Positions 1-8,777 of a stretch of DNA of 63,702 bases are shown here, in pieces. Under the pieces are notes generated by a model, which did no database searches, had not been told where the DNA came from, and worked only from the letters and a program-made list of their open reading frames with translations. Numbering within the stretch: position 1 is the first letter of the stretch; every line of letters begins with the position of its first letter. The position numbers and the translations under genes are program-made. This DNA comes from Devosia sp. 66-14 (GTDB lineage: Bacteria; Pseudomonadota; Alphaproteobacteria; Rhizobiales; Devosiaceae). The stretch spans positions 313,208 through 376,909 of the forward strand of contig MKVB01000002.1 of the NCBI GenBank assembly GCA_001899085.1. Direction: 5' to 3'.

Positions 1-409
1 CGGTCAGGAAGCGCAGGTATTCCGCCGACTTCGCCAGCGCTTCGCTCGGATCGAAGGCGTTGCGCAACCCGCGCAGGCGTGCGGTCGAGGGAATGAACTG
101 CGCTATCCCCTGCGCCCCGGCGATGCTCAGCGCGAACGGATCGAAGCGGCTCTCCTGCCAGATCAGCCGGGCGAAATACCCCGCCGGCAGCTGTTCGCGC
201 CAGGCAAACAGCTGGATCGCCCCGCAGGTGTCGCGAAAGAACTGCTCCTGCCGGATGCACACAGCCGTCCAGGCCGGGGCCGAGGGCGAGGAGGAATAGC
301 AGGAGCGGGGCTTGGCGGGTTCGGTGTCGGTTTCGACGGCATGGACCACGCAGCTCAAAGCCGCGATCGCCAATGCCAGGCCGAGGCCGATCAGGTGTCT
401 GCCGCGCAT
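1..409 (-). CDS. Lytic murein transglycosylase, SLT domain (3' end outside window)
   Basis: This is the first 136 residues of a protein that runs off the left edge. An N-terminal hydrophobic signal segment (MRGRHLIGLGLALAIAAL) is followed by an export-like region with cysteines. An SLT-type lysozyme-like domain then begins around residue 70, with the catalytic-glutamate context LIWQESRFDP and the following GAQGIAQFIPSTA motif, as in soluble lytic transglycosylase family members. It would cleave peptidoglycan glycan strands in the periplasm. The C-terminal half is not visible, so the subfamily cannot be set. It lies downstream of the GGDEF gene on the same strand with a gap of about 120 bases. 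Confidence 0.8.
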   Translation of the reverse strand, partial: MRGRHLIGLGLALAIAALSCVVHAVETDTEPAKPRSCYSSSPSAPAWTAVCIRQEQFFRDTCGAIQLFAWREQLPAGYFARLIWQESRFDPFALSIAGAQGIAQFIPSTARLRGLRNAFDPSEALAKSAEYLRFLT

Positions 410-531
410 GGGGGCAAACTAGGATGCACCCCGGGGTTCCGGCAAGACCAGGACAGAGCCCGGGGCTTGAGCTTCATGGCCGGCAGGATGCCGCGCCGCA
501 TCCGAGGCTTCAAGCCGCCAACCGGGGATTC

Positions 532-2070
532 TCAGCCCGCGGCCCTCGCCTCGTTCACCGCATCATCGGCCACCACGCGGTTCCGGCCGGCGGATTTCGC
601 GGCGTAGAGGCGGCGGTCGGCACGCGCCAGCGCGGCCTCGGGCTCCCCGGCTTTGGCGGTGGCGACACCGATGCTCACCGTCACCGCAAGCCCCGGTGCG
701 AGCCGCGACCAGTCATGGTCTTCGATGCCACGCCGCACCGCTTCGCAGATCGCCCCGGCGTCGCCGGCATCGCCGGCGAACAGCAGGGCGAACTCCTCGC
801 CGCCCAGCCGGGCCGCCAGCGTGGCGGGCGCGGCGTCGAGCAGGCGCGACACCTGCCGCAGCACTTCGTCGCCGAGCATGTGCGAGTGGGTGTCGTTGAT
901 CGCCTTGAAGTGATCGATATCGACGATGGCGATGCTGTGCGGCCCATCCGTCATCGCCTGCAGTTGCTGTTCCAGGGCCCGGCGATTGGCGATGCCGGTC
1001 AGCGGGTCGCGCAGCACTTCGGCGGCCAGCCGCTCCGCCTCGGCGCGGTGATGCTGGCTCTCGAAATGGATCTCGGCGGCCTGCGCCCGCCGCCGCGCCT
1101 GTTCGCCTTCATTGCGGCGATAGGTGTCGTGGTAGCGCTTGAAGTCGTGCAGCGCCGCCGCCAGGTCGCCGGCCTTCTCGGCAATCTCGGCGAGGCGCCT
1201 GAGGCTGTTCATCTGGTGGTCGGTATGTCCGGTGGCCTCGGCCAGTTCGAAGGCCTGGCGGCAGGCCTGCCGCGCGCCATCGAGGTCGCCCTCGCGCATG
1301 CGCAACTCGCCATCCGTGTAGAGGTGGTGCACCGTCTCGCGCACGCCGGGCGTTCCCGGGGTCGCCGGCCACTGCGCCAACAGGGTGCGCGCCATGGCGA
1401 GCTGGCCCTGCAGGCCCAGGTACTCAGCGGTGTTGGTGAGCGCCAGGCGCAACATCCAGCCATCACCGCTGCGGCGCGCCGTATCGATTGCCGCTGTGCC
1501 GAGATCGACGGCGAGGTTGCGGTGGGCGGCGGCGCCGTCGAAGTCGCCGGCCCGTTCGCGGGCGTCGGCGAGATCGGCAAAGGCGTAGGCGAGGTTGCTC
1601 AGGAACAGCGACAGCGACGACTCGTCGTCGATCTCGGCCGCCACCTTCACCGCCCAGCGGAAGTGATGCTCGGCGAGGTCCGGGTGCTGCGAATAGAGCA
1701 GCGCCATGCCCTTGCCGTTCAGCGCATGCGCCAGGGTGAGCGGCTCGCCATCGGACTCGGCGAGGGCGACGGCGGCATCGGCCTCGAGATAGGCTTCATC
1801 GGTGAGGCCGACTTCGAGCAGCAGCCAGGCGGTGAGCGACTGTGCCGCGGCCCGACGATCCGCCTCGCCCAGCTCTTCGGCCAGGCGGCGCGCGGCGACG
1901 GCGGCGGCGAGGCCGGTGCTGGCCTCGCCCAGTTGCAGACTGTGCCAGGCGACGCGCAGCAGGGCGGCCAGACGGATGGAGCGGTCGGTCGAGACCTCGG
2001 CCAGGCGGCGCGCAACGACCAGCGCCGCGGCCGGCTCGCCGGTGCGGCCGAGACGGCGCGCTTCGGCCAA
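532..2070 (-). CDS. Diguanylate cyclase with N-terminal TPR-like region
   Basis: About 512 residues. Residues 1-335 are alanine- and leucine-rich helical repeats of TPR type with no membrane segment or signal peptide. Residues about 345-505 are a GGDEF domain with RDPLTGIANRRAL, DIDHFKAINDTH and the active-site loop RLGGEEF, so cyclic-di-GMP synthesis is likely and the protein should be cytosolic. The position five residues before GGEEF does not read RxxD, so the product-inhibition I-site seems absent. The annotated start is a TTG at 2070 with a weak ribosome-binding site. A strong site, GGAAGGAGA (2116-2124), instead sits six bases before an in-frame ATC codon (2107-2109), 13 codons upstream, and an in-frame stop lies just beyond it. 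The true start may therefore be that ATC. Confidence 0.85.
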   Translation of the reverse strand: MAEARRLGRTGEPAAALVVARRLAEVSTDRSIRLAALLRVAWHSLQLGEASTGLAAAVAARRLAEELGEADRRAAAQSLTAWLLLEVGLTDEAYLEADAAVALAESDGEPLTLAHALNGKGMALLYSQHPDLAEHHFRWAVKVAAEIDDESSLSLFLSNLAYAFADLADARERAGDFDGAAAHRNLAVDLGTAAIDTARRSGDGWMLRLALTNTAEYLGLQGQLAMARTLLAQWPATPGTPGVRETVHHLYTDGELRMREGDLDGARQACRQAFELAEATGHTDHQMNSLRRLAEIAEKAGDLAAALHDFKRYHDTYRRNEGEQARRRAQAAEIHFESQHHRAEAERLAAEVLRDPLTGIANRRALEQQLQAMTDGPHSIAIVDIDHFKAINDTHSHMLGDEVLRQVSRLLDAAPATLAARLGGEEFALLFAGDAGDAGAICEAVRRGIEDHDWSRLAPGLAVTVSIGVATAKAGEPEAALARADRRLYAAKSAGRNRVVADDAVNEARAAG

Positions 2071-2191
2071 TTGGGCGTTCTCGCTCGCGGTCGGCTCGGG
2101 CTGGGCGATCGGTCGTCTCCTTCCGGGCCCAAGCTAGCCGGCACCCGTTACCGCGGGGTTGTCGCGCTCATCGGTGTTGTGCGCATCGGGC

Positions 2192-3889
2192 TCAGCCGCT
2201 GAACCGCCCGGGCTCCCAGTTCGCCAGCACGGCTTGCTGCAGGTCGATCTCTTCCATGATCTCGCGCAACACCTCGTCGTCGAGCTTGCGCTCGTCGCGG
2301 GCGGCAACCAGGGCGGCGCGGCGCGCCTCGAGCACAGTACGGCCGAGTTCGAGCACCATGGTGTCGTGTTCGGTGTGCGACTGGCGCTCGGCGGCATCTT
2401 CGACGCTGGCGCGCTTCAGCATCTGCTCGGCGGCGGCGCGGGCCTTCGGGTCGGTCTGCCCATCGCGGAAGGCCGTGATCGCCGCCCGCCCGGCCGCATC
2501 GGCAATGTCGCGGGCGACGGCGTGCTGGGCGGCACGGTACTTGTCCTCGGCCGGATCGGAAATGCCGAGGGTGCGGATCAGCCAGGGCAGGGTGAGGCCC
2601 TGCACCAGCAGCGTGCCGATGGTGACGGCGAAAGCGACGAACTGGATCAGGTCGCGGCTCGGGAAGGCATCGCCGGCGAGCGTGGTCAGCGGAATACCGG
2701 CGGCGGCGGCGAGGGTGACCACGCCGCGCATGCCGGTCCACGAGATCACCAGGTTCTCCTGCCAGGTGAACGGCTCGGGGACGTCGAAGCCACCCTGCCG
2801 CAGTTGTTCCCGGCGGCGTTCGAAACCGCCGTTGCGTCGACCGAAGCGGCGCGGTGGCTCCTCGCCGGCCTCGATGCGGGCAAGCGTCTCCCGCACCCGG
2901 CGGGTCTGCCAGCGCGACACGACGCTGGTGCCGAACACCCAGGCGATGCGGACGAGGATCACCGCGACGAGAACCAGCAGCGACAGCCCGAGCAGCTCGA
3001 CGAGGCTGAAGCCGGTGGCGGTGGCCTCCTCGATGACGAACTTCATCTGCAGGCCGATATAGGCAAAGACGAAGGCCTCGAGCAGCGCGTCGGCGGTGCG
3101 CCAGAACTGCCGCTCCTGGATGCGCGCGGCGTAGCCCGCTTCGGTGGAATTGTGGCCCAGCGAAAAGCCTGCCGCGACCACGGCGAGGACGCCGGACGCG
3201 CCGACTTCCTCGGCCACCAGATAGGCGGCGAACGGCACCAGCACGGAGAGCACGGTGACGAGCGATGCGTTGCTCATGCGCAGGCGGGTGCGATGGACGA
3301 TGGCGCCGATCACCATGCCGATGACGATGCCGACGACGACCGCGTAGACGAAGTAGAGAAAGCCGTTGTCGATGAACAGGTGGCGGCCGGTGATGGTCGC
3401 CGTGGCGAAGGCAAACAGGGTGAGCGCCGCGGCATCGTTGATCAGGCTCTCGCCCTTCAGCACCGTCATCATGCGGCTGGGCAGCCCGAGCTGGCGGCCG
3501 ACGGCGACCGCCGTCACCGCATCGGGCGGCGACACCACGGCGGCGAGCACGGTGGCCGCAGCGAGCGTCAAACCGGGGATGATCAGGGCCGAGACGCCGC
3601 CCACCACGAAGGTGGTCACCAGCACCAGGATCACCCCAAGGTTGATGATCGAGGGCAGGCGCCTGATGAAGCTGATGAACGAGAACTCGGTCGCCGCCGA
3701 AAAAAGCAGCGGCGGCAGCACCACGGTGAGGATGATCTCGGGCTCGAGTTCCAGCCGCGGCAGGCCGGGGATGAACGAGGCGGCTAGGCCGACCAGCGCC
3801 AGCAGGAGCGGTGCCTGGATGTTGCGGCGTTCCGCGAAGATGGTGACGGCGATGGCCGCGATCATCACCAGGAGGATCTGTGAAACCAT
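2192..3889 (-). CDS. Na+/H+ antiporter, CPA1 (NhaP) family
   Basis: 565 residues from the ATG at 3889. That start is preceded by AAGGGG and opens directly into the first membrane segment (MVSQILLVMIAAIAVTIFAE); the open frame extends further upstream but only through the 6S RNA and promoter region. About a dozen hydrophobic segments fill residues 1-420. They include the ion-site motif SPPDAVTAVAVG and the GESLINDAAALTLF segment typical of monovalent cation:proton antiporter family 1. A hydrophilic regulatory tail follows from about residue 430, ending in helices rich in Glu and Arg. It should exchange Na+ or K+ for protons across the inner membrane. Ion specificity cannot be read from sequence. 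Confidence 0.88.
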   Translation of the reverse strand: MVSQILLVMIAAIAVTIFAERRNIQAPLLLALVGLAASFIPGLPRLELEPEIILTVVLPPLLFSAATEFSFISFIRRLPSIINLGVILVLVTTFVVGGVSALIIPGLTLAAATVLAAVVSPPDAVTAVAVGRQLGLPSRMMTVLKGESLINDAAALTLFAFATATITGRHLFIDNGFLYFVYAVVVGIVIGMVIGAIVHRTRLRMSNASLVTVLSVLVPFAAYLVAEEVGASGVLAVVAAGFSLGHNSTEAGYAARIQERQFWRTADALLEAFVFAYIGLQMKFVIEEATATGFSLVELLGLSLLVLVAVILVRIAWVFGTSVVSRWQTRRVRETLARIEAGEEPPRRFGRRNGGFERRREQLRQGGFDVPEPFTWQENLVISWTGMRGVVTLAAAAGIPLTTLAGDAFPSRDLIQFVAFAVTIGTLLVQGLTLPWLIRTLGISDPAEDKYRAAQHAVARDIADAAGRAAITAFRDGQTDPKARAAAEQMLKRASVEDAAERQSHTEHDTMVLELGRTVLEARRAALVAARDERKLDDEVLREIMEEIDLQQAVLANWEPGRFSG

Positions 3890-3952
3890 GCGTCGCCCCT
3901 TATGCCGATGCCGGAGTGATATAGGGGGCGAGGTGGAAAAGGAAAGAAGCGC

Positions 3953-3982
3953 TTGGCGTCGACGCCTGAGCGACCCTATATT
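3953..3982 (+). promoter_or_regulatory. Predicted promoter of the 6S RNA
   Basis: A -35-like TTGGCG (3953-3958) and a -10-like TATATT (3977-3982) are separated by 18 bases; reading the -10 as CTATAT gives 17. They lie just upstream of the predicted 6S RNA 5' end (about 3988). No other sigma-70-like pair fits as well in this intergenic region. Confidence 0.5.
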
Positions 3983-3987
3983 GAGGG

Positions 3988-4150
3988 TGCTGCCCGGTGC
4001 GTGTTGGATCTTATTTCCCTGGGGCCGTACTGATCCTAAAGGGAGCTGTACCTGACCGGACCCGTGGGTTCGGACATACGGCGCCCACCTACGTAAGTAG
4101 GTTCCCAGGATCTGTATCCCACGGCCAGGGCGGCACCTGAATTTCTCGGT
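3988..4150 (+). ncRNA. ssrS: 6S RNA (ssrS)
   Basis: The stretch upstream of fau folds as a long interrupted hairpin of 6S type. CCCTGG-GGCCGT (from about 4017) pairs with ACGGCC-AGGG (4120-4130), extended outward by GGTGC with GCACC and inward by GATCCT with AGGATC. The apical half contains a large bubble, with a small hairpin CCTACG-TA-AGTAGG on its 3' side, as in 6S RNAs. It is known that bacterial 6S RNA genes often precede the 5-formyltetrahydrofolate cyclo-ligase gene, as seen here. It would bind sigma-70 RNA polymerase and dampen transcription in stationary phase. The exact ends are estimated from pairing and from the promoter. Confidence 0.75.
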
Positions 4151-4214
4151 TGTCCGAGGTGCGGGATCAAACCGCAAAGCCTGCACTTGTCCGGATCCCG
4201 CTCCAGAAAGCCCG

Positions 4215-4811
4215 ATGAGCGACGCAAAGATCGAAGAGGCGAAAGCGGCGCTCCGTGCTGAGGCGCACAAGAAGCGGGCGGCTTTCCACCCCTCGCTGCG
4301 CAGCGACGCCGCCAGGGCGGCAGCGGCGCATTTCTTCGAGGGCGTGCCGCTCGAAAAGGGCGAAGTGGTTGCCGGCTACTGGCCGATCCGCGATGAGATG
4401 GATGTCAAATCCGTGGTGGCGCGGCTGATGGATGCCGGCCAGCCGGTGTGCCTGCCGGTGGTGCTGGGCGATGAGCAGCCGCTCGAGCTGCGGATCTGGG
4501 AAGATGGCGCGCCGCTCTACGAGGCCGGCTTCGGCACGCTCGCGCCGCCCGAGGAAGCACCGCGCGCCGTGCCCGATGTGATCATCATGCCGCTGCTCGG
4601 TTTCGACCGCTATGGCACCCGGTTGGGCTATGGCGGCGGCTATTACGACCGCACGCTGGCGACGCTCGACAAGCGCCCCCGGCTCATCGGCTTTGCCTTC
4701 GCGCTGCAGGAGGTGGACCTGATCCCGCGCGAGGCGCACGATGTGCCGCTCGACGCCATCGTCACCGAACATGGCGTGCGCAACTTCGAGAAAAAGGCGC
4801 CGGTTACGTGA
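4215..4811 (+). CDS. fau: 5-formyltetrahydrofolate cyclo-ligase
   Basis: 198 residues, normal for the family. It converts 5-formyl-THF to 5,10-methenyl-THF with ATP in the cytosol, salvaging folate. The C-terminal signature GFDRYGTRLGYGGGYYDRTL (about residues 132-151) carries the glycine-rich ATP-binding loop of the 5-FTHF cyclo-ligase family, and the N-terminal basic helix (AHKKRAAFHPSLR) also matches. It follows the 6S RNA with no obvious promoter of its own, so it may be made from readthrough of that transcript. The stop overlaps the GTG start of the next gene by four bases, implying translational coupling. Confidence 0.92.
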   Translation: MSDAKIEEAKAALRAEAHKKRAAFHPSLRSDAARAAAAHFFEGVPLEKGEVVAGYWPIRDEMDVKSVVARLMDAGQPVCLPVVLGDEQPLELRIWEDGAPLYEAGFGTLAPPEEAPRAVPDVIIMPLLGFDRYGTRLGYGGGYYDRTLATLDKRPRLIGFAFALQEVDLIPREAHDVPLDAIVTEHGVRNFEKKAPVT

Positions 4812-5623
4812 GAGTTCTGTTTCTGGGCGACGTGGTCGGCAAGGCCGGCCGCGATGCCGTTTCCGACCGCCTGGCCGGGCTGGTCGACAAGCACAAGTTC
4901 GATTTCGTGGTGATCAACGGCGAGAATGCCAGCCATGGGCGCGGCCTCACCGAGGGACACTTCGCCGAGATCAAGGCGGCCGGCGCCGATGTGGTGACGC
5001 TGGGCGATCACGCCTTCGATCAGCGCGACACGCTGACTTATATCGCCCGTGAACCGACGCTGCTCAGGCCGATCAACCTCGCGCCCGGCACCCCGGGACG
5101 CGGCGCCAATCTCTACGAGAGCCGCGCCGGGCATCGCGTGCTGGTGATCAACGCCCAGGGTCGGGTGTTCATGGATCCAGTGGATGACCCATTCCGAGCG
5201 GTGGAGGCGGCGGTTGCCGCCTGTCCGCTGGGTGAGCAGGCCGACGCGATCATCCTCGATTTTCATACCGAGGCGACCTCCGAGATCCAGGCGATGGGAC
5301 ATTTCCTCGACGGCAAGGTGAGCCTGGTGGTGGGCACCCACACCCACATTCCCACCGCCGACCACCGCATTCTCAAAGGCGGCACGGCGCTGATGGCCGA
5401 TGCCGGCATGTGCGGGGATTATGACTCGGTGATCGGCGTCGAGGTCGACGAACCGCTCAACCGCTTCCTCACCGGCATTGCCACCGGGCGCTTTACGCCC
5501 GCGGAGGGCGAAGCGACGCTGAGTGGGGTGGCGATCGAGACCGATCCGCGGACCGGTCTTGTCGCCAAACTGTTCCCGGTCAGGGTGGGCGGATCGCTGG
5601 GGCAGGCGGAGCCGGCGTTCTGA
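4808..5623 (+). CDS. YmdB-family metallophosphoesterase
   Basis: 271 residues starting at a GTG that overlaps the fau stop. The protein opens with the metal-binding signature FLGDVVGKAGRDAV, followed by NGENASHGRGL, TLGDHAFDQRD, DFHTEATSE and VGTHTHIPTAD, which are the consecutive metal- and phosphate-binding motifs of the TIGR00282/YmdB phosphoesterase family. Characterised members hydrolyse 2',3'-cyclic nucleotides; the substrate of this one is unknown. The fau-ymdB-yebC order is common in Alphaproteobacteria. Confidence 0.9.
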   Translation: MRVLFLGDVVGKAGRDAVSDRLAGLVDKHKFDFVVINGENASHGRGLTEGHFAEIKAAGADVVTLGDHAFDQRDTLTYIAREPTLLRPINLAPGTPGRGANLYESRAGHRVLVINAQGRVFMDPVDDPFRAVEAAVAACPLGEQADAIILDFHTEATSEIQAMGHFLDGKVSLVVGTHTHIPTADHRILKGGTALMADAGMCGDYDSVIGVEVDEPLNRFLTGIATGRFTPAEGEATLSGVAIETDPRTGLVAKLFPVRVGGSLGQAEPAF

Positions 5624-5699
5624 GCCCGCTTCACAGGTCGCGACGATTTGACTATAAGCCCGCCCATTCAATTCAGCCTCAGACACGAGGGGTGACCGC

Positions 5700-6449
5700 A
5701 TGGCCGGCCATTCACACGCCAAGAATATCATGCACCGCAAGGGCAAGTCCGACGCGGCTCGCTCGAAGGTGTTTTCGAAACTCGCCCGTGAAATCACCGT
5801 TGCCGCCAAGCTCGGCATGCCCGACCCGGCGTTCAACGCACGGCTGCGCCTCGCGGTGCAGAACGCCCGCGCCCAGTCGATGCCGCGCGACAATATCGAG
5901 CGCGCCATCAAGAAGGCAGCCGGCAATGACGGCGAGAACTACGAAGAGATCCGCTACGAGGGCTATGGCCCGGGCGGCGTCGCGGTCATCGTCGAGGCGC
6001 TGACCGACAACCGCAACCGCACCGCCTCCAACGTGCGCTCGACCTTCTCAAAGAATGGCGGCGCGCTGGGTGAAACCAACTCGGTCGGCTTCATGTTCGA
6101 TCGCGTCGGCGAGATCTTTTATCCGGCGACCGCGGGTTCTGAAGACAAGGTCATGGAAGCGGCGATCGAGGCCGGCGCCGATGACGTCGAAAGCGATGAA
6201 GACGGGCACTGGATCTACACCTCGTTCGAGCAGCTGAACGAAGTTGCCGGCGCGCTCGAGAAGGTACTGGGCGAGGCAGAATCGGCCAAGTTCATCTTCA
6301 AGCCGCAGAACGAAGTGCCGGTCGATGCGGAAAAGGGCGCGACGCTGCTCAAGCTGATCGGCATCCTCGAAGAAGACGATGACGTGCAGAACGTCTACGC
6401 CAACTTCGACATTTCCGACGAAGACATGAGCAAGATCGAAGCCGCCTGA
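5700..6449 (+). CDS. YebC/PmpR family regulatory protein
   Basis: 249 residues, full length for the YebC/TACO1 family. The N-terminus [19 protein letters not shown] and the downstream motifs [25 protein letters not shown] and [12 protein letters not shown] are hallmarks of the family. Members have been described both as DNA-binding regulators and as translation factors that help ribosomes through difficult peptides, so the specific role is open. GAGGGGTG precedes the ATG. A GCCGCC/GGCGGC hairpin overlaps the stop (6441-6455), where the gene converges with a GGDEF gene. Confidence 0.93.
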   Translation: MAGHSHAKNIMHRKGKSDAARSKVFSKLAREITVAAKLGMPDPAFNARLRLAVQNARAQSMPRDNIERAIKKAAGNDGENYEEIRYEGYGPGGVAVIVEALTDNRNRTASNVRSTFSKNGGALGETNSVGFMFDRVGEIFYPATAGSEDKVMEAAIEAGADDVESDEDGHWIYTSFEQLNEVAGALEKVLGEAESAKFIFKPQNEVPVDAEKGATLLKLIGILEEDDDVQNVYANFDISDEDMSKIEAA

Positions 6450-6467
6450 GGCGGCGTCGGTCCGGCA

Positions 6468-7313
6468 CTAGGCTGCTGCAGCCGGCAGGGTGTCGTAATG
6501 CGCGATGGAGGCGACCGCGATGCGGTTGCGTCCATTCTGCTTGGCTGCATAGAGCTGCTGGTCGGCCAGCCGGAACAGTTCGGCAAACGGCAGATGACGG
6601 TCGTAGACGGCGCCGCCGACGCTGACCGTCAACTGGTGCGTTTTGCCGTCCGGCGCGAACTCCGCCTCGTAAACGGCCAGTCGCAAGCGTTCGGCCACCG
6701 CCTCGGCGATCAGCTGCGTGGTGCCGGGCAGATAGACCGCAAACTCCTCGCCACCGATGCGTCCGACCAGGTCAGCCGAGCGCAGCACACTGCGGATCGC
6801 GCCGGCGATCCGGCGCAGCGCCGCATCGCCTTGCTCGTGGCCGAAGGTGTCGTTGATCGCCTTGAAGTTGTCGGCGTCGATGACCAGCAGGGTGCCGCGC
6901 ATGCCGTCTTCGGAGAAGCGGGCATCATCGAGCGCTTCTTCGACCTCGCGGGTGAACGCGCCCCGGTTGAGCAGGTCGGTCAGCGTGTCGGTCGCCGCGT
7001 GCCGACGCAGCAGCTCATGCGCGATGGCGAGTTCGCGCAGCTTGCTGAGCAGAAAGTAGAGGATCGGCGCGGCAAGCCCGATCGGCAGCAGGATGTCGAT
7101 GGCGATCGACCAGCGCAGCGCCTGAGCGTCCAGGTTGTGAAAGTTGAAGGAATCCACCAGCAGCGCGACGGCGATGCAGCCGAGCGTCCCCAGTGCCGTC
7201 CATAAATAGACGCGGCCCTTTCCGGTGGGCGATAGATCCACTGTACGCGTCCCCTTCAGCACTGCTGTGCAGAGGGCCGGAACGGTAGGCGAGGCGGGTT
7301 GAGATCGCCTCAA
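6468..7313 (-). CDS. Membrane-anchored diguanylate cyclase (two TM helices)
   Basis: 281 residues if translated from the first ATG; a shorter start at a GTG nearer the first membrane helix is possible. Two hydrophobic segments (VYLWTALGTLGCIAVALLV and LLPIGLAAPILYFLLS) form a hairpin in the inner membrane. A GGDEF domain follows from about residue 120, with TLTDLLNRGAF, DADNFKAINDTFGH and RIGGEEF. RSAD lies five residues before the GGEEF loop, so a product-inhibition I-site is present. The next gene downstream in coordinate order has the same architecture, and the two probably arose by duplication. Confidence 0.85.
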   Translation of the reverse strand: MRRSQPASPTVPALCTAVLKGTRTVDLSPTGKGRVYLWTALGTLGCIAVALLVDSFNFHNLDAQALRWSIAIDILLPIGLAAPILYFLLSKLRELAIAHELLRRHAATDTLTDLLNRGAFTREVEEALDDARFSEDGMRGTLLVIDADNFKAINDTFGHEQGDAALRRIAGAIRSVLRSADLVGRIGGEEFAVYLPGTTQLIAEAVAERLRLAVYEAEFAPDGKTHQLTVSVGGAVYDRHLPFAELFRLADQQLYAAKQNGRNRIAVASIAHYDTLPAAAA

Positions 7314-7352
7314 ACCGGTGGACGGGATTTTATCGATCGCGGGCGGGGGCGA

Positions 7353-8120
7353 TCAGCCGGCGGCGACTCTCATCTCGGCAAGGGCGGCCGAGCTGCCGAG
7401 TTCGACTCGGTTGCGACCGGCATGCTTGGCCTCGTACAGGCGCCGATCGGCGATGCGGAACAGTTCGGAAAAACCTGCATCGCCGGCGCATACGGCGCCG
7501 CCGATGCTGACCGAGAGCCGCTGCGCGATGCCTTCGGAAGTAACGAACACCGCATTGACCGCGGCCCGGATGCGTTCGGCCGCGAGATCGGCGACTTCCG
7601 GCCCGGCATCCTCGAGGAACACTCCGAACTCTTCGCCGCCGATGCGGCCAACCAGGTCGCCTTCGCGCACATTGTCGCGGATGGCGCCGGCAATCAGCTG
7701 CAATGCCTCGTCGCCGCGCTCATGGCCGAAGCGGTCGTTGACCATCTTGAAGTGATCGGCGTCGATGACCAGCAGGGTGCCATTGCCCTCGATCTGGCCG
7801 AGGCTGGAACTGACGCGCGTGGTGAAGGCGCGGCGATTGAGGCAGCCGGTCAGCCAGTCGGTCGAGGCGAGCAGCTCGAGCCGACGGTTGGCCTCGCGCA
7901 GTTGCGCCGAGCGGACCTGCAGGAACAGCAGGATCGGGCCACCGAGCGCGGTGGGCATGCCGAGGGCCAGAACGGTGCCGACCTCGTTCATCCCTTCGTT
8001 CAGGGACATCATGACGAGGTTCGAGATGACCCAGGATGCCAGTGTCGAAGCGACGAGGATCAGCGCCGTGCGGCGCCAGACGATGCCCCACTCGGAAGGT
8101 GGCAGTGCAAACTTGTTCAT
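7353..8120 (-). CDS. Membrane-anchored diguanylate cyclase (paralogue of the adjacent gene)
   Basis: 255 residues from the ATG at 8120, preceded by GGGGACGCGGGA; the longer open frame upstream overlaps ruvC and is not credible. Two N-terminal hydrophobic helices (about residues 20-60) precede a GGDEF domain with DWLTGCLNRRAF, DADHFKMVNDRFGH and RIGGEEFGVFL. REGD in the I-site position suggests feedback inhibition by cyclic-di-GMP. It is transcribed away from ruvC, with which it shares the 8121-8273 intergenic region. Confidence 0.87.
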   Translation of the reverse strand: MNKFALPPSEWGIVWRRTALILVASTLASWVISNLVMMSLNEGMNEVGTVLALGMPTALGGPILLFLQVRSAQLREANRRLELLASTDWLTGCLNRRAFTTRVSSSLGQIEGNGTLLVIDADHFKMVNDRFGHERGDEALQLIAGAIRDNVREGDLVGRIGGEEFGVFLEDAGPEVADLAAERIRAAVNAVFVTSEGIAQRLSVSIGGAVCAGDAGFSELFRIADRRLYEAKHAGRNRVELGSSAALAEMRVAAG

Positions 8121-8273
8121 TCCCGCGTCCCCGGAGTGAATGATTCCGGCATAAGCATGAATGCTTGAATGCTGATTAATTCGGGGGGACGGATCGCAGC
8201 TAATTCGGTGCAGTGTTTCTGTTTCGTTCACAAAGCGCTTGGTAGGGTCCGGTTCCTGACCTAATGCTTCGAA

Positions 8274-8777
8274 ATGGCGGAAACAGTGCGAATCATCGGG
8301 ATTGATCCGGGCCTGCGACGTTGCGGTTGGGGCATCATCGAGAGCAATGGCAACCGGTTGAGCTTTGTCGCCTGCGGCACCATCACGCCGCCGGTCGAGG
8401 GCGCACTCGCCGACCGGCTGGTCGAGCTGCATCGCGGCATCGTCGAGGTGCTCGACGCCTATGCGCCCGAGGAGGCGGCGGTGGAAGAGACCTTTGTTTC
8501 CGCCGGGGCGCGTTCGGCGCTGCAGCTGGGCCAGGCGCGCGGCGTGGTGCTGATGACGCCGGCATTGCGCGGGCTGCCGGTGGGCGAGTACGCCGCCAAC
8601 CTGATCAAGAAATCGGTGGTCGGCACCGGCCATGCCGAAAAGGCGCAGATCCAGATGATGATCAAGATCCTGCTGCCGACGGCGACCTTCAAGGGCGCCG
8701 ATGCGGCCGATGCCCTGGCGATCGCCGTCTGCCACGCGCACCATCGCGCCATTCGCAAGCTGAGTGTTCCTGCATGA
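8274..8777 (+). CDS. ruvC: Holliday junction resolvase RuvC
   Basis: 167 residues, standard length. RuvC makes symmetric nicks in Holliday junctions held by RuvAB. Asp11 in [14 protein letters not shown], the Glu pair in AAVEETF and the C-terminal acidic motif [17 protein letters not shown] supply the RNase H-fold metal ligands. The stop overlaps the ruvA start in ATGA, the usual coupled ruvC-ruvA arrangement. A TTGGTA...CTAATG pair about 35 bases upstream may be the promoter of the ruv operon. Confidence 0.95.
   Translation: MAETVRIIGIDPGLRRCGWGIIESNGNRLSFVACGTITPPVEGALADRLVELHRGIVEVLDAYAPEEAAVEETFVSAGARSALQLGQARGVVLMTPALRGLPVGEYAANLIKKSVVGTGHAEKAQIQMMIKILLPTATFKGADAADALAIAVCHAHHRAIRKLSVPA

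Noticed and set aside
373-2202. 609-residue open frame on the plus strand across the TPR-GGDEF gene
   Set aside because: It is antisense to a clear GGDEF protein, is made of low-complexity Arg/Gly/Gln-rich sequence and shows no domain; long open frames opposite genes are common at this GC content.
3890-4270. Extension of the antiporter N-terminus by about 127 residues
   Set aside because: The extra sequence coincides with the 6S RNA and its promoter and lacks hydrophobic character; the ATG at 3889 opens directly into the first membrane helix.
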